Source: Ruminococcus sp. CAG:382
GTDB taxonomy: Bacteria > Bacillota > Clostridia > Oscillospirales > CAG-382
DNA: 8,208 nucleotides
Assembly (NCBI GenBank): GCA_000433115.1
Contig: FR892210.1
Location: 6,004 to 14,211 of the forward strand
Direction of reading: 5' to 3'
In this document: piece after piece, positions 1 to 6,318 of the stretch
Layout: every line of letters begins with the position of its first letter
How positions within the stretch are numbered: position 1 is the first letter of the stretch
Notes under the pieces: model-generated
What the model saw: the letters and a program-made list of their open reading frames with translations, nothing else
Databases searched by the model: none
Told to the model about the DNA's origin: nothing
Translations under genes and position numbers: made by a program

Positions 1-350
1 CGTATTCGGCGCCCCGACGCTTTGATTATCGGCGTGAACCAGTCCCAGTTTGCCGCCTGCTCGGGGAAAAGCCCCGTGTGCTTGAAGCCCATAGGCGAAA
101 GCAGGAATTTCATTTCCCCATAAGGTATGACCCATTCCTCCGGAATGTTTTTTCTGACCCAGTCGCCTCCGCCCGAGCGAGAACGGCTGTATATGCCGTC
201 CGCCTTTTTCCAGAGCGGATTTTTCCGTTCACCCTTCCAGATTATCTGCGGGTCGGGACGTATAAGCGTGTAATCGCCCCATTTTTCAAGCCGTTCGCCG
301 CCGTCTGCGTCGATGAGGCGATAGCTTTTCCATTTATCTGCTGTAAACAT
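1..350 (-). CDS. Class I SAM-dependent methyltransferase (RlmI-like family), N-terminal part
   Basis: The gene is read leftward and cut by the window edge; 116 complete codons are visible from the ATG at 350-348. An AAAGG ribosome binding site (357-361) overlaps the ruvB stop codon, leaving a 10-nt gap. The visible peptide contains WGDYTLIRPDPQIIW (about residues 24-38), WKKADGIYSRSRSGGGDW (47-64) and LSPMGFKHTGLFPEQAANWDW (84-104, split here by description only as the LSPMGFKHTG and LFPEQAANWDW halves). I recognise these as the N-terminal region of clostridial class I SAM-dependent methyltransferases related to the RlmI / rRNA cytosine-C5 methyltransferase group. The SAM-binding glycine-rich loop and catalytic residues would lie beyond the edge, so the substrate cannot be judged. 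It is the last visible gene of the ruvC-ruvA-ruvB transcription unit; any link to recombination is positional only. Confidence 0.8.
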   Translation of the reverse strand, partial: MFTADKWKSYRLIDADGGERLEKWGDYTLIRPDPQIIWKGERKNPLWKKADGIYSRSRSGGGDWVRKNIPEEWVIPYGEMKFLLSPMGFKHTGLFPEQAANWDWFTPIIKASGRRI

Positions 351-360
351 ACGATACCTT

Positions 361-1443
361 TCAGTTTTCGGTATTTATCTGCATCTGTGACGGCATGATG
401 CCTTCGGGCGCTCTCAGTCCGAGATGAGCATATGCCGAGGCGGTTGCCATTCTGCCACGCGGTGTACGGTTCAGAAAGCCGAGCTGAAGCAGATACGGCT
501 CATAAACGTCCTCCAGCGTCACCGATTCCTCACCGATGACCGCCGCCAGCGTTTCCAGCCCGACGGGGCCGCCGCCGAAATGCTTTATTATTGCCGCGAG
601 CATACGTCTGTCCACCGCGTCAAGCCCCAGCTCGTCCACGTCAAGGCTTCTGAGCGCTCTGTCGGCAATGCTCTCGTCGATTTTTCCGTCGCCCAGCACG
701 AGCGCGAAGTCGCGCACACGCTTCAGAAACCGGTTTGCGATACGCGGTGTTCCGCGTGACCGCCGCGCTATTTCAAATGCGCCGCCCTCCGTAATCTGCG
801 CGCCGAGAATTGACGCGCTGCGCGTCACTATCCTCGCCAGCTCCTCGTTCGTGTAAAGCTCCAGCCGGAACAGCATACCGAACCTGTCGCGCAGCGGTGA
901 TGAAAGCTGACCCGCTCTCGTCGTCGCGCCTATCAGGGTGAACGGCTTGAGAGGAATCCGTATGGAACGTGCTGCGGGACCCTTGCCCATCATGAGGTCG
1001 AGCGCGAAATCCTCCATCGCGGGATAAAGCACCTCCTCCACCTGCCGGGGCAGACGGTGTATCTCGTCGATGAACAGAATATCGCCTCGCTCCAGCGTCG
1101 TGAGAAGCGACGCAAGGTCGCCTGCCTTTTCTATGGCGGGACCGGACGTTATTTTGAGGTTTACGCCCAGCTCCGACGCGATTATGCAGGACAGTGTCGT
1201 TTTGCCCAGTCCGGGCGGGCCGTGAAGCAGAACGTGGTCGAGCGCGTCGCCGCGTATTTTTGCCGCGTTGATGAATACCGACAGATTTTCTTTCACCTTT
1301 TCCTGCCCGACGTATTCGTCAAGCGTTTTCGGACGGAGCGACAGCTCGTTTTCACCGTCCTCCTCGGTAAAATCGCCGCCGGTAATGCGGCTTTCAAAGT
1401 CAAATTCGTAGTCCCCCGAAGGGACTGTCTGATTTATAGGCAC
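361..1443 (-). CDS. ruvB: Holliday junction branch migration ATPase RuvB
   Basis: RuvB is the hexameric AAA+ motor that drives Holliday junction branch migration together with RuvA. The 360-residue product is of normal to slightly long length, with an acidic N-terminal extension of about 30 residues before the conserved LRPKTLDEYVGQ. Visible motifs are Walker A GPPGLGKT (75-82), Walker B DILFIDEIH (121-129), sensor 1 GATTRAG (172-178), the arginine finger in SPLRDRFG (R185), sensor 2 GTPRIANR (231-238), and a C-terminal winged-helix region ending in the conserved TPRGR (327-331). Translation starts at GTG (1443-1441), supported by an AGGAGA ribosome binding site about 8 nt upstream. The ruvA stop lies 22 nt upstream, consistent with one operon. 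No key residue is missing. Confidence 0.97.
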   Translation of the reverse strand: MPINQTVPSGDYEFDFESRITGGDFTEEDGENELSLRPKTLDEYVGQEKVKENLSVFINAAKIRGDALDHVLLHGPPGLGKTTLSCIIASELGVNLKITSGPAIEKAGDLASLLTTLERGDILFIDEIHRLPRQVEEVLYPAMEDFALDLMMGKGPAARSIRIPLKPFTLIGATTRAGQLSSPLRDRFGMLFRLELYTNEELARIVTRSASILGAQITEGGAFEIARRSRGTPRIANRFLKRVRDFALVLGDGKIDESIADRALRSLDVDELGLDAVDRRMLAAIIKHFGGGPVGLETLAAVIGEESVTLEDVYEPYLLQLGFLNRTPRGRMATASAYAHLGLRAPEGIMPSQMQINTEN

Positions 1444-1465
1444 AGCAAATCTCCTGCGTTTGTTT

Positions 1466-2044
1466 TCAGAATCTGTTTAATTTCTTGAGCGCCAGCGCAA
1501 TTATCTCTTCAAGCGCCAGAGTACCGTCGATACCTTTGACCGCCTCCGCCGCTTCGCCTCTTGTATAGCCCAGTACGGTCAGCGCGTTCACCGCCTCAGT
1601 TGCCGCCGACGGCAGAGCGCCGCCCGCCGTATCGTCCGACAAATCGAGCTTTCCCTTAAGTTCTATGATGACCTTCTGCGCGGTTTTCAGCCCGATGCCG
1701 TTTGCCCGCGAAATCATTTTCGCGTCGCCCGCCTGAACCGCCGAAACAAGCTGATTCGGAGTGAACGCCGAAAGCACGGAAACCGCCGCCTTCGGACCTA
1801 TACCCGAAACGCTCAGCAGCTTTGTGAAAAACAGCTTTTCATCCTCCGAGGCAAAGCCGTAAAGCTCCATCGCGTCGTCGCGTACCGCAAGATATGTGAA
1901 AAGCTGAGCTTCCTTGCCGAGCTTTGAAGCAAGCGCCGCAAACGTGTTCTGCGTGACCGTCAGACGGTATCCGATGCCGCCCGCGTCTATTACCGCCGTA
2001 TCGCCCGCAAGGAGCGCCAGCGTACCTTTGATGTAATAATACAT
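1466..2044 (-). CDS. ruvA: Holliday junction DNA-binding subunit RuvA
   Basis: RuvA tetramers bind the four-way junction and load RuvB rings. The 192-residue product shows the three expected parts: an N-terminal OB-fold starting MYYYIKGTL with the acidic-pin area around D56-D57; two helix-hairpin-helix motifs, LLSVSGIGPKAAVSVL (about 77-91) and ISRANGIGLKTAQKVI (111-126); and a C-terminal three-helix RuvB-contact domain (about 147-192, LGYTRGEAAEAV). The start ATG (2044-2042) has a GAGG ribosome binding site 7 nt upstream that overlaps the ruvC stop codon. The intergenic gap is 9 nt, suggesting translational coupling. Length and motif order are ordinary for the family. Confidence 0.96.
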   Translation of the reverse strand: MYYYIKGTLALLAGDTAVIDAGGIGYRLTVTQNTFAALASKLGKEAQLFTYLAVRDDAMELYGFASEDEKLFFTKLLSVSGIGPKAAVSVLSAFTPNQLVSAVQAGDAKMISRANGIGLKTAQKVIIELKGKLDLSDDTAGGALPSAATEAVNALTVLGYTRGEAAEAVKGIDGTLALEEIIALALKKLNRF

Positions 2045-2053
2045 ATCAAGACC

Positions 2054-2530
2054 TCAAATCCCGCGCATACTGTTGCCGTGACATATCGCAACCGCGAGCG
2101 CGTCCGCGGTGTCGTCGGGCTTTGCCGGCTCGGGCAGCCGCAAAAGAAGCTGCGTCATATAGATTATCTGTTTTTTTTCTGCTCTGCCGTACCCGACCAC
2201 GGATTGCTTTATCTGAAGCGGGGTGTATTCGTAAATATCGACGCCGTGCTTTTTCGCGGCAAGCAGAATGACGCCGCGTGCCTGACATACGTCGATGGCT
2301 GTTGTCACGTTGCGGTTGAAGAACAGCTCCTCCACCGCCATACAATCGATGGCGTGACGCTCTATTATGGTGCAGACCGAGTCGTAGATCTCCTCCAGTC
2401 TGTTTTCGAGAAGCTGATGCGGCTTTGTTATTATCGCGCCGTATTCGATTGCGCGGTAAACACCGCGCTGGCAGTTGACAACGCCGTAGCCCACGGTTGC
2501 AAGCCCGGGGTCGATACCGAGAATTATCAT
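2054..2530 (-). CDS. ruvC: Crossover junction endodeoxyribonuclease RuvC
   Basis: RuvC is the dimeric resolvase that nicks Holliday junctions symmetrically. The 158-residue product begins MIILGIDPG and carries the four-acid catalytic set of the family: D7, E67 (in AVEELFF), and D140 and D143 (in DDTADALA). It also has the conserved YTPLQIKQSVVGYGRAEK segment. I chose the ATG at 2530-2528. A longer in-frame ATG at 2581 lies within the spacer of the ruv promoter, just upstream of its -10 box, and would add residues unlike RuvC. The only ribosome binding site is GGAGG at 2545-2549, giving an unusually long 14-nt spacing; the TTG at 2542 would be too close (2 nt). It is the first gene of the ruvCAB unit. 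Confidence 0.95.
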   Translation of the reverse strand: MIILGIDPGLATVGYGVVNCQRGVYRAIEYGAIITKPHQLLENRLEEIYDSVCTIIERHAIDCMAVEELFFNRNVTTAIDVCQARGVILLAAKKHGVDIYEYTPLQIKQSVVGYGRAEKKQIIYMTQLLLRLPEPAKPDDTADALAVAICHGNSMRGI

Positions 2531-2571
2531 GATGTGCCGCAAAACCTCCGCAAATCCTATTCCATCATTAA

Positions 2572-2600
2572 ATAATAACATAAACCGTCGCGGTAGTCAA
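2572..2600 (-). promoter_or_regulatory. Sigma-A promoter of the ruvCAB operon
   Basis: On the minus strand, TTGACT (-35, 2595-2600) is separated by exactly 17 bp from TATTAT (-10, 2572-2577). The predicted transcription start is near 2565, giving a short leader that contains the GGAGG of ruvC. Each box is one base from consensus. AT-rich tracts lie upstream (2601-2663). I saw no clear LexA-type dyad (GAAC-n4-GTTC) overlapping it. Confidence 0.8.
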
Positions 2601-2663
2601 GAATATAGCGCAAATAAGAAGATAATTCTTTTTTAAAAAATGATAAATTTTTTCACATTCCTC

Positions 2664-2692
2664 TTGCAAAAAACAAAAATATGATTTATTAT
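2664..2692 (+). promoter_or_regulatory. Sigma-A promoter of acpP
   Basis: TTGCAA (-35, 2664-2669), a 17-bp spacer, and TATTAT (-10, 2687-2692). The start point is expected near 2699, leaving a leader of about 55 nt before acpP. It diverges from the ruv promoter, with about 63 bp of A/T-tract-rich DNA between the two -35 boxes that could act as an UP element for both. Confidence 0.75.
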
Positions 2693-2715
2693 ATTGTGTA
2701 GTATCATGTGTGGTG

Positions 2716-2730
2716 TTCGCACTGCGCGAA
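2716..2730 (+). promoter_or_regulatory. Small dyad in the acpP leader
   Basis: TTCGC (2716-2720) and GCGAA (2726-2730) form a perfect 5-bp inverted repeat around a 5-nt loop, shortly after the expected transcription start. It could be a leader hairpin or an operator half-site pair. It is short enough to be chance, and it does not match a regulator site I know. Confidence 0.25.
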
Positions 2731-2753
2731 AAACAAGAAAGGCAAACAGAAAA

Positions 2754-2981
2754 ATGGTCATAGACGAAATCAAGCAAATCCTCGCAAAACAGCTCAGAAT
2801 CGACGCGAATACAATCAATGACAACTCCAATATAATCGAGGATCTCGGTGCGGATTCCATCGACCTCGTGGAGCTTCTTATGACTATCGAAGAAAAAAAA
2901 GGCATTGTTGTTTCCGACGAGGACGCGGTAAAGCTCAAGACAGTCAAGGATGTTGCCGATTACATCGAACAGCATTCCTGA
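2754..2981 (+). CDS. acpP: Acyl carrier protein
   Basis: ACP carries growing acyl chains on a 4'-phosphopantetheine arm for type II fatty acid synthesis. The 75-residue acidic product has the attachment motif LGADSIDLVELLM, with Ser35 as the modified residue; isoleucine follows it instead of the more common leucine (DSI rather than DSL). Length and the four-helix pattern match primary ACPs. The ATG at 2754 follows AAGAAAGG (2735-2742) with 11-nt spacing. An upstream in-frame ATG at 2694 lies at or before the predicted transcription start and is rejected. No fab genes are adjacent. Instead acpP is divergent from ruvCAB and is followed 6 nt later by a HAD phosphatase, so it appears to be a stand-alone ACP locus. 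Whether it is the only ACP of the cell cannot be judged here. Confidence 0.93.
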   Translation: MVIDEIKQILAKQLRIDANTINDNSNIIEDLGADSIDLVELLMTIEEKKGIVVSDEDAVKLKTVKDVADYIEQHS

Positions 2982-2987
2982 GATCAA

Positions 2988-3638
2988 GTGAAGAAAACCG
3001 TTTTATTCGACCTCGACGGCACGCTGCTTGATACCCTCGGCGATCTTGCCGCGGGCGTCAATCATGTGCTGTCGGGTTTTTCTTTTCCGCAGAGAACGCG
3101 GGAGGAGATACGCTCGTTTATCGGCAACGGCGTACCGACCCTTCTCCGCCGCTCTCTCCCCGCAGGTGTCTCCGAGGATACCGTAAGCCGCGCAATATCG
3201 GACTTCACTGCGTATTACCTCGCGCATATCTGCGACAATACGGTTCCGTATCCGGGAATTCCGGAGCTTCTTGCGGCACTGAAACGCGACGGCGTGAACG
3301 TCGGCATAGTCTCAAACAAGAAAAACGAGGCGACCCGGCTCATATGCGAAAAGCTGCTCGGAGGGCTGTATGATTATGCCCACGGCGCGGCAAACGAGGA
3401 TGAACGCAAGCCGAAGCCCGACATGGTGTACGACGCAATGGCTCATTTCGGCGCGTCAAAGGACGAGACCGTATATGTCGGCGACAGCAATGTCGATATC
3501 GAAACCGCATGGAATGCCGGCATAGACTGCATTTCCGTTACGTGGGGCTACCGCGATAAAGCCGCACTCGAAAAAGCCGGAGCGACCGCATTTGCCGAAG
3601 ACGCAAAGCAACTCCCGGCTCTTCTCAAAGCCCTGTAA
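2988..3638 (+). CDS. HAD-superfamily hydrolase, phosphoglycolate phosphatase-like
   Basis: The 216-residue protein has the full set of HAD subclass IA motifs: motif I FDLDGT with nucleophile D8 and D10, motif II SNK (S109), motif III lysine in KPKPD (K143), and motif IV VGDSNVD (D166, D170). The helical cap domain falls between about residues 15 and 85. The overall pattern (DLDGTLLDTLGDL, PYPGIPELL, VGDS) is that of Gph-type phosphatases, which hydrolyse 2-phosphoglycolate formed during repair of 3'-phosphoglycolate DNA ends. However, this clade includes many small-metabolite phosphatases, so the substrate is not fixed. Start GTG (2988) lies 6 nt after the acpP stop with only a weak GAG-type binding site, which suggests translational coupling to acpP. 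Confidence 0.88.
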   Translation: MKKTVLFDLDGTLLDTLGDLAAGVNHVLSGFSFPQRTREEIRSFIGNGVPTLLRRSLPAGVSEDTVSRAISDFTAYYLAHICDNTVPYPGIPELLAALKRDGVNVGIVSNKKNEATRLICEKLLGGLYDYAHGAANEDERKPKPDMVYDAMAHFGASKDETVYVGDSNVDIETAWNAGIDCISVTWGYRDKAALEKAGATAFAEDAKQLPALLKAL

Positions 3639-3664
3639 ATTGTGTACTTTTTCGGAAGTTTGTA

Positions 3665-3693
3665 TTGACTTTATCGCGTTTGTATAATATAAT
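3665..3693 (+). promoter_or_regulatory. Sigma-A promoter of the DUF3137-lemA unit
   Basis: TTGACT (-35, 3665-3670), a 17-bp spacer, and a perfect TATAAT (-10, 3688-3693). It is followed by a short AT-rich leader and GGAGG (3713-3717) 8 nt before the GTG start at 3726. This is the strongest-looking promoter of the window. No terminator hairpin is visible between the preceding HAD gene stop (3638) and this promoter. Confidence 0.83.
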
Positions 3694-3725
3694 ATAGTTG
3701 ATATAAAATTCCGGAGGCACACGCT

Positions 3726-4619
3726 GTGAAGAAAACGGTGGCAATGCTTGAAAAAGAGCGGAAACGCGCTCTCATACCTTTCTTCGTCATGTGCGCCTTC
3801 ATTGCACTCGCCCTCGCCCTTTGGCAGTTTTCTGTTCCTGCGTCGGTCATGTCAGCCGTTGTCGGCGTGCTTGTCAACGTTGTCTGCGGCGGCAGAATGC
3901 GAAAAAAATACGTTTCGGCATATAACTCCGTTTCCCGCGGAATGCTCCTTGAGCAGACATACGGCGGCATCGACTTTGACCCGTCGCGCGGCTTTTCTGA
4001 GAAGGAAGTCGCCTCAGCCGGCATAATGAAGCCGTGGAACGGCTTTGACAGCAAAAACGGCTGTACCTGCAAAACGGGAAACATCGCCTTTGCACTGGCT
4101 GACCTGTCACTGAAATTTCCCGAAACCGACGAAGAGCCTCCGTTTGACGGCAAATGGACGGTATACAGATACAATCTCGCCTTCAGACATCCCGTGCTGG
4201 TGCGGCAGAAGGGCTTTTCCGCCGCGAAAGTGACGGGCAACCTTCTTTCCACCGATATTCCGATGCAGAAGCTCCATACCGGAAACAGTATGTTCGACCA
4301 GTCTTTTTCGGTGTACGCCGGAGACGCACGGTCCGCGCTGTCGGTGCTGACACCGCCGGTCATGACCGAGCTGATGAAACTCCGCGAAGCGTCGGGCGGC
4401 AAGCTTGCCGTCGCAATGAACGGAAACAGACTTTGGGTCGTGCTTTCCGACCGGAGCGAAGCTGCGGAACCTCCCATGTTCCGTAAGGTCACCGCAAACC
4501 GTCTTTCGGACGACCTGGCGGGCAGGCTGAAGCTGATCACCGATTTTGCCGAAGCGCTGCAGCTTGAAAAAAAGATTTGGACGGCTTCCGACGGCATGTC
4601 CGGGGCGGAGGATGCATAA
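3726..4619 (+). CDS. Membrane-anchored DUF3137 domain protein
   Basis: The 297-residue product has a basic N-terminus (residues 1-14), then two hydrophobic segments, about 15-35 and 38-56, predicted to form a membrane hairpin. A soluble domain follows. Its pattern, FDGKWTVYRYN (140-150) and later FSVYAGDARSALSVLTPPVM (194-213) with LMKLREASGGKLAVAMNGNRL (216-236, read here as two adjacent strands and a helix), matches my memory of DUF3137. In that family a block like VY.D..EA..ILTP.LM..L..LR is diagnostic. The biochemical function is unknown; genes of this family are often found beside lemA, as here, which supports the call. The GTG start is fixed by GGAGG 8 nt upstream. The stop TAA overlaps the next ATG by one base. 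No catalytic residues are apparent. Confidence 0.75.
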   Translation: MKKTVAMLEKERKRALIPFFVMCAFIALALALWQFSVPASVMSAVVGVLVNVVCGGRMRKKYVSAYNSVSRGMLLEQTYGGIDFDPSRGFSEKEVASAGIMKPWNGFDSKNGCTCKTGNIAFALADLSLKFPETDEEPPFDGKWTVYRYNLAFRHPVLVRQKGFSAAKVTGNLLSTDIPMQKLHTGNSMFDQSFSVYAGDARSALSVLTPPVMTELMKLREASGGKLAVAMNGNRLWVVLSDRSEAAEPPMFRKVTANRLSDDLAGRLKLITDFAEALQLEKKIWTASDGMSGAEDA

Positions 4620-5142
4620 TGCCTTCAATTGTCTACACAATAATAATTATCATAGCGCTTCTGTTTTTCGGCGTGCTCGTCTGGTATGTTGCGACGCGGA
4701 ACTCAATAAAACGTGCCGAGCAGGCGGTGAACGAATCCGAAGCGGCACTTGAACCGACGCCGAAGCGGCACTTGATGCCGCAATGTCCGCACGGCATGAC
4801 GCGCTTGCGGGCGCTGCCGAAGCGGTACGTACATATACCGACACGGAACTTCCGATACCTGTGACGAAGCCGAAAAAATGCGCGTCGCTCGAAGAAAAGG
4901 AAAAACAGGCAAAACAGCTGGACGAGCTTGCGGAAAAGCTCCGGGTGACACTTGCGAAGCACCCTGCGCTGAGCGCCGACAGTGCATTTGCCGCCCTTCC
5001 CGCATCGGAAGAAAAACTGAAAAACGCGATTTGCACATATAACGCCGGAGCCGACCGCCTGAGCGGCAAGCTCACACGTTTTCCCTCAAAAACCGTCGCG
5101 GGGCGTATGTGCCTTGAAAACAGACAGCGTTTCTCACTGTAA
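4619..5142 (+). pseudogene. lemA: LemA family protein, frameshifted by a 23-bp insertion
   Basis: LemA proteins are membrane-anchored helical proteins of unclear function. The ATG (4619-4621) overlaps the preceding stop, and GGAGG lies at 4607-4611. The N-terminal part has one transmembrane helix (about 3-24) followed by RNSIKRAEQAVNESEAAL. After residue 44 the open frame diverges and stops at 4862-4864 (81 residues). The rest of LemA continues in another frame to the TAA at 5140-5142: LDAAMSARHDALAGAAEAV, a helical middle, and the typical C-terminal block AICTYNAGADRLSGKL then FPSKTVAGRMC. The break sits at a 16-bp direct repeat with a 23-bp period. Removing 23 bp gives an uninterrupted protein of about 166 residues that aligns without gaps to LemA. 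It could be a true pseudogene, a phase-variable allele or an assembly error. Confidence 0.8.
4737..4775 (+). repeat. 16-bp direct repeat inside lemA, period 23 bp
   Basis: CCGAAGCGGCACTTGA occurs at 4737-4752 and again at 4760-4775, separated by the 7-bp spacer ACCGACG. The 23-bp period is not a multiple of three, so one unit plus spacer shifts the lemA frame. Deletion between the repeats restores it. Copy identity is perfect over 16 bp, which is what slipped-strand replication or short-homology recombination would use. Confidence 0.93.
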
Positions 5143-5178
5143 AAACAATATATTTTCATCATAAAAGGACGATTAATT

Positions 5179-6318
5179 ATGAAGTACATCAAAAACGGTA
5201 AATTGATCCTCAAGGACAAGATCGTTTGCGGCAAGGCTCTTGCCTATGACGACAAGATCGTCGATATTCTCGACGAAAGCGCGATTCCCGCAGGCGCCGA
5301 GGTGATCGACGCCAAGGGCGGCTATGTCGCACCCGGACTTATCGACGTGCATATCCACGGTTATGTCGGACTTGACGTTTCCGACGGTAACCCCGACGAT
5401 ATCAGAAAGATCTCCGAGGGTATTGTCAAAAACGGCGTAACTCTCTGGCAGCCCACGACAATGACCATCGCCAAGGAAAAAATCCTCAAGGCGTATGACG
5501 CCGTCAGAAGCGTGATGGAAGAAAGCAAAACATGGAACGGCTCCGCAATTCACGGCGTGCATTCCGAAGGCCCGTTCATCAACCCCAAAAAGAAGGGCGC
5601 ACAGGAAGAAAAATCGATCCTCAAGCCCGATGCCGATATGATCCTCGACAATGCCGACGTTGTAAGATACGTAACTCTCGCACCCGAAATGGACGAAGAT
5701 TTTGCCGCGATCAGAAAGATTGTTTCAAATTCGAATGTCGTGGTTTCAATGGGACATACCGACGCGGATTTCGACTGCGCCATGAGAGCGGTTGACGCGG
5801 GCGTACGCTCTACGACCCACCTTTTCAACGCAATGTCCGCTCTCGGTCACCGCAACCCCGGAGTTGTCGGCGCGGCACTCAAGAGCGATGTATATACTGA
5901 ACTTATCGTCGATACCTTCCATGTCGATAAGGGGCTTTATTCCGTCATCGCAAAGCTCAAGGGCGACAAGCTCGTGTTCATCACCGACTGTCTCCCCGCA
6001 GGCGGACTTCCCGACGGAGAATATTTCCTCGGCGGTCAGAAGGTCATCGCAAAGGGCATTCAGTGCAGACTTGAGGACGGCACGATTGCCGGCAGCGTTC
6101 TGAAGCTCAACAAGGGCGTGTGGAATGTGTACGAAAACACCGATCTCCCGCTCTGGCAGTGCGTGAAGTGCGCATCCCTCAACCCCGCGACCATGCTCGG
6201 CATAGCCGACAGAAAAGGCTCACTTGATATCGGCAAGGATGCCGACATAATAATCACCGATAACGAATTCAATGTAAACACAACCATAATCGGAGGTACG
6301 GTACGCTATGGAGCTTAA
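5179..6318 (+). CDS. nagA: N-acetylglucosamine-6-phosphate deacetylase
   Basis: NagA removes the acetyl group from GlcNAc-6-phosphate to give glucosamine-6-phosphate in the cytoplasm, the committed step of GlcNAc and cell-wall sugar use. The 379-residue amidohydrolase has family-typical length. Visible motifs are APGLIDVHIHG (H58, H60), HSEGPFI (metal ligand E130), GHTDAD (H193), THLFNAM (H214), HRNPG (substrate arginine R225), FHVD (H248) and the catalytic aspartate in FITDC (D270). The last two motifs are variant: DTFH replaces the common DG.H, and TDC replaces TDA, with the key His and Asp kept. AAAAGGA (5163-5169) lies 9 nt before the ATG. No convincing promoter was found in the 36 bp after lemA. 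Codons favour AAG, ATC and CTC, suggesting high expression. Confidence 0.95.
   Translation: MKYIKNGKLILKDKIVCGKALAYDDKIVDILDESAIPAGAEVIDAKGGYVAPGLIDVHIHGYVGLDVSDGNPDDIRKISEGIVKNGVTLWQPTTMTIAKEKILKAYDAVRSVMEESKTWNGSAIHGVHSEGPFINPKKKGAQEEKSILKPDADMILDNADVVRYVTLAPEMDEDFAAIRKIVSNSNVVVSMGHTDADFDCAMRAVDAGVRSTTHLFNAMSALGHRNPGVVGAALKSDVYTELIVDTFHVDKGLYSVIAKLKGDKLVFITDCLPAGGLPDGEYFLGGQKVIAKGIQCRLEDGTIAGSVLKLNKGVWNVYENTDLPLWQCVKCASLNPATMLGIADRKGSLDIGKDADIIITDNEFNVNTTIIGGTVRYGA

Noticed and set aside
2531..2581. Upstream in-frame ATG extending ruvC by 17 residues
   Set aside because: It lies within the spacer of the ruv promoter and has no ribosome binding site; RuvC normally begins at MIILGIDPG.
2694..2753. 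Upstream in-frame ATG extending acpP by 20 residues
   Set aside because: It lies next to the -10 box, at or before the expected transcription start, and adds residues foreign to ACP.
3671..4597. Long minus-strand open frame opposite the DUF3137 gene
   Set aside because: It is antisense to a gene with promoter, ribosome binding site and recognisable domain; its peptide is serine/arginine-rich low-quality sequence typical of an antisense frame.
5114..5143. Possible nagA promoter: TTGAAA with TGTAAA at 18-bp spacing
   Set aside because: The -10 is poor and the spacing non-ideal; it is too weak to call, so nagA may be read through from upstream or use an unseen promoter.
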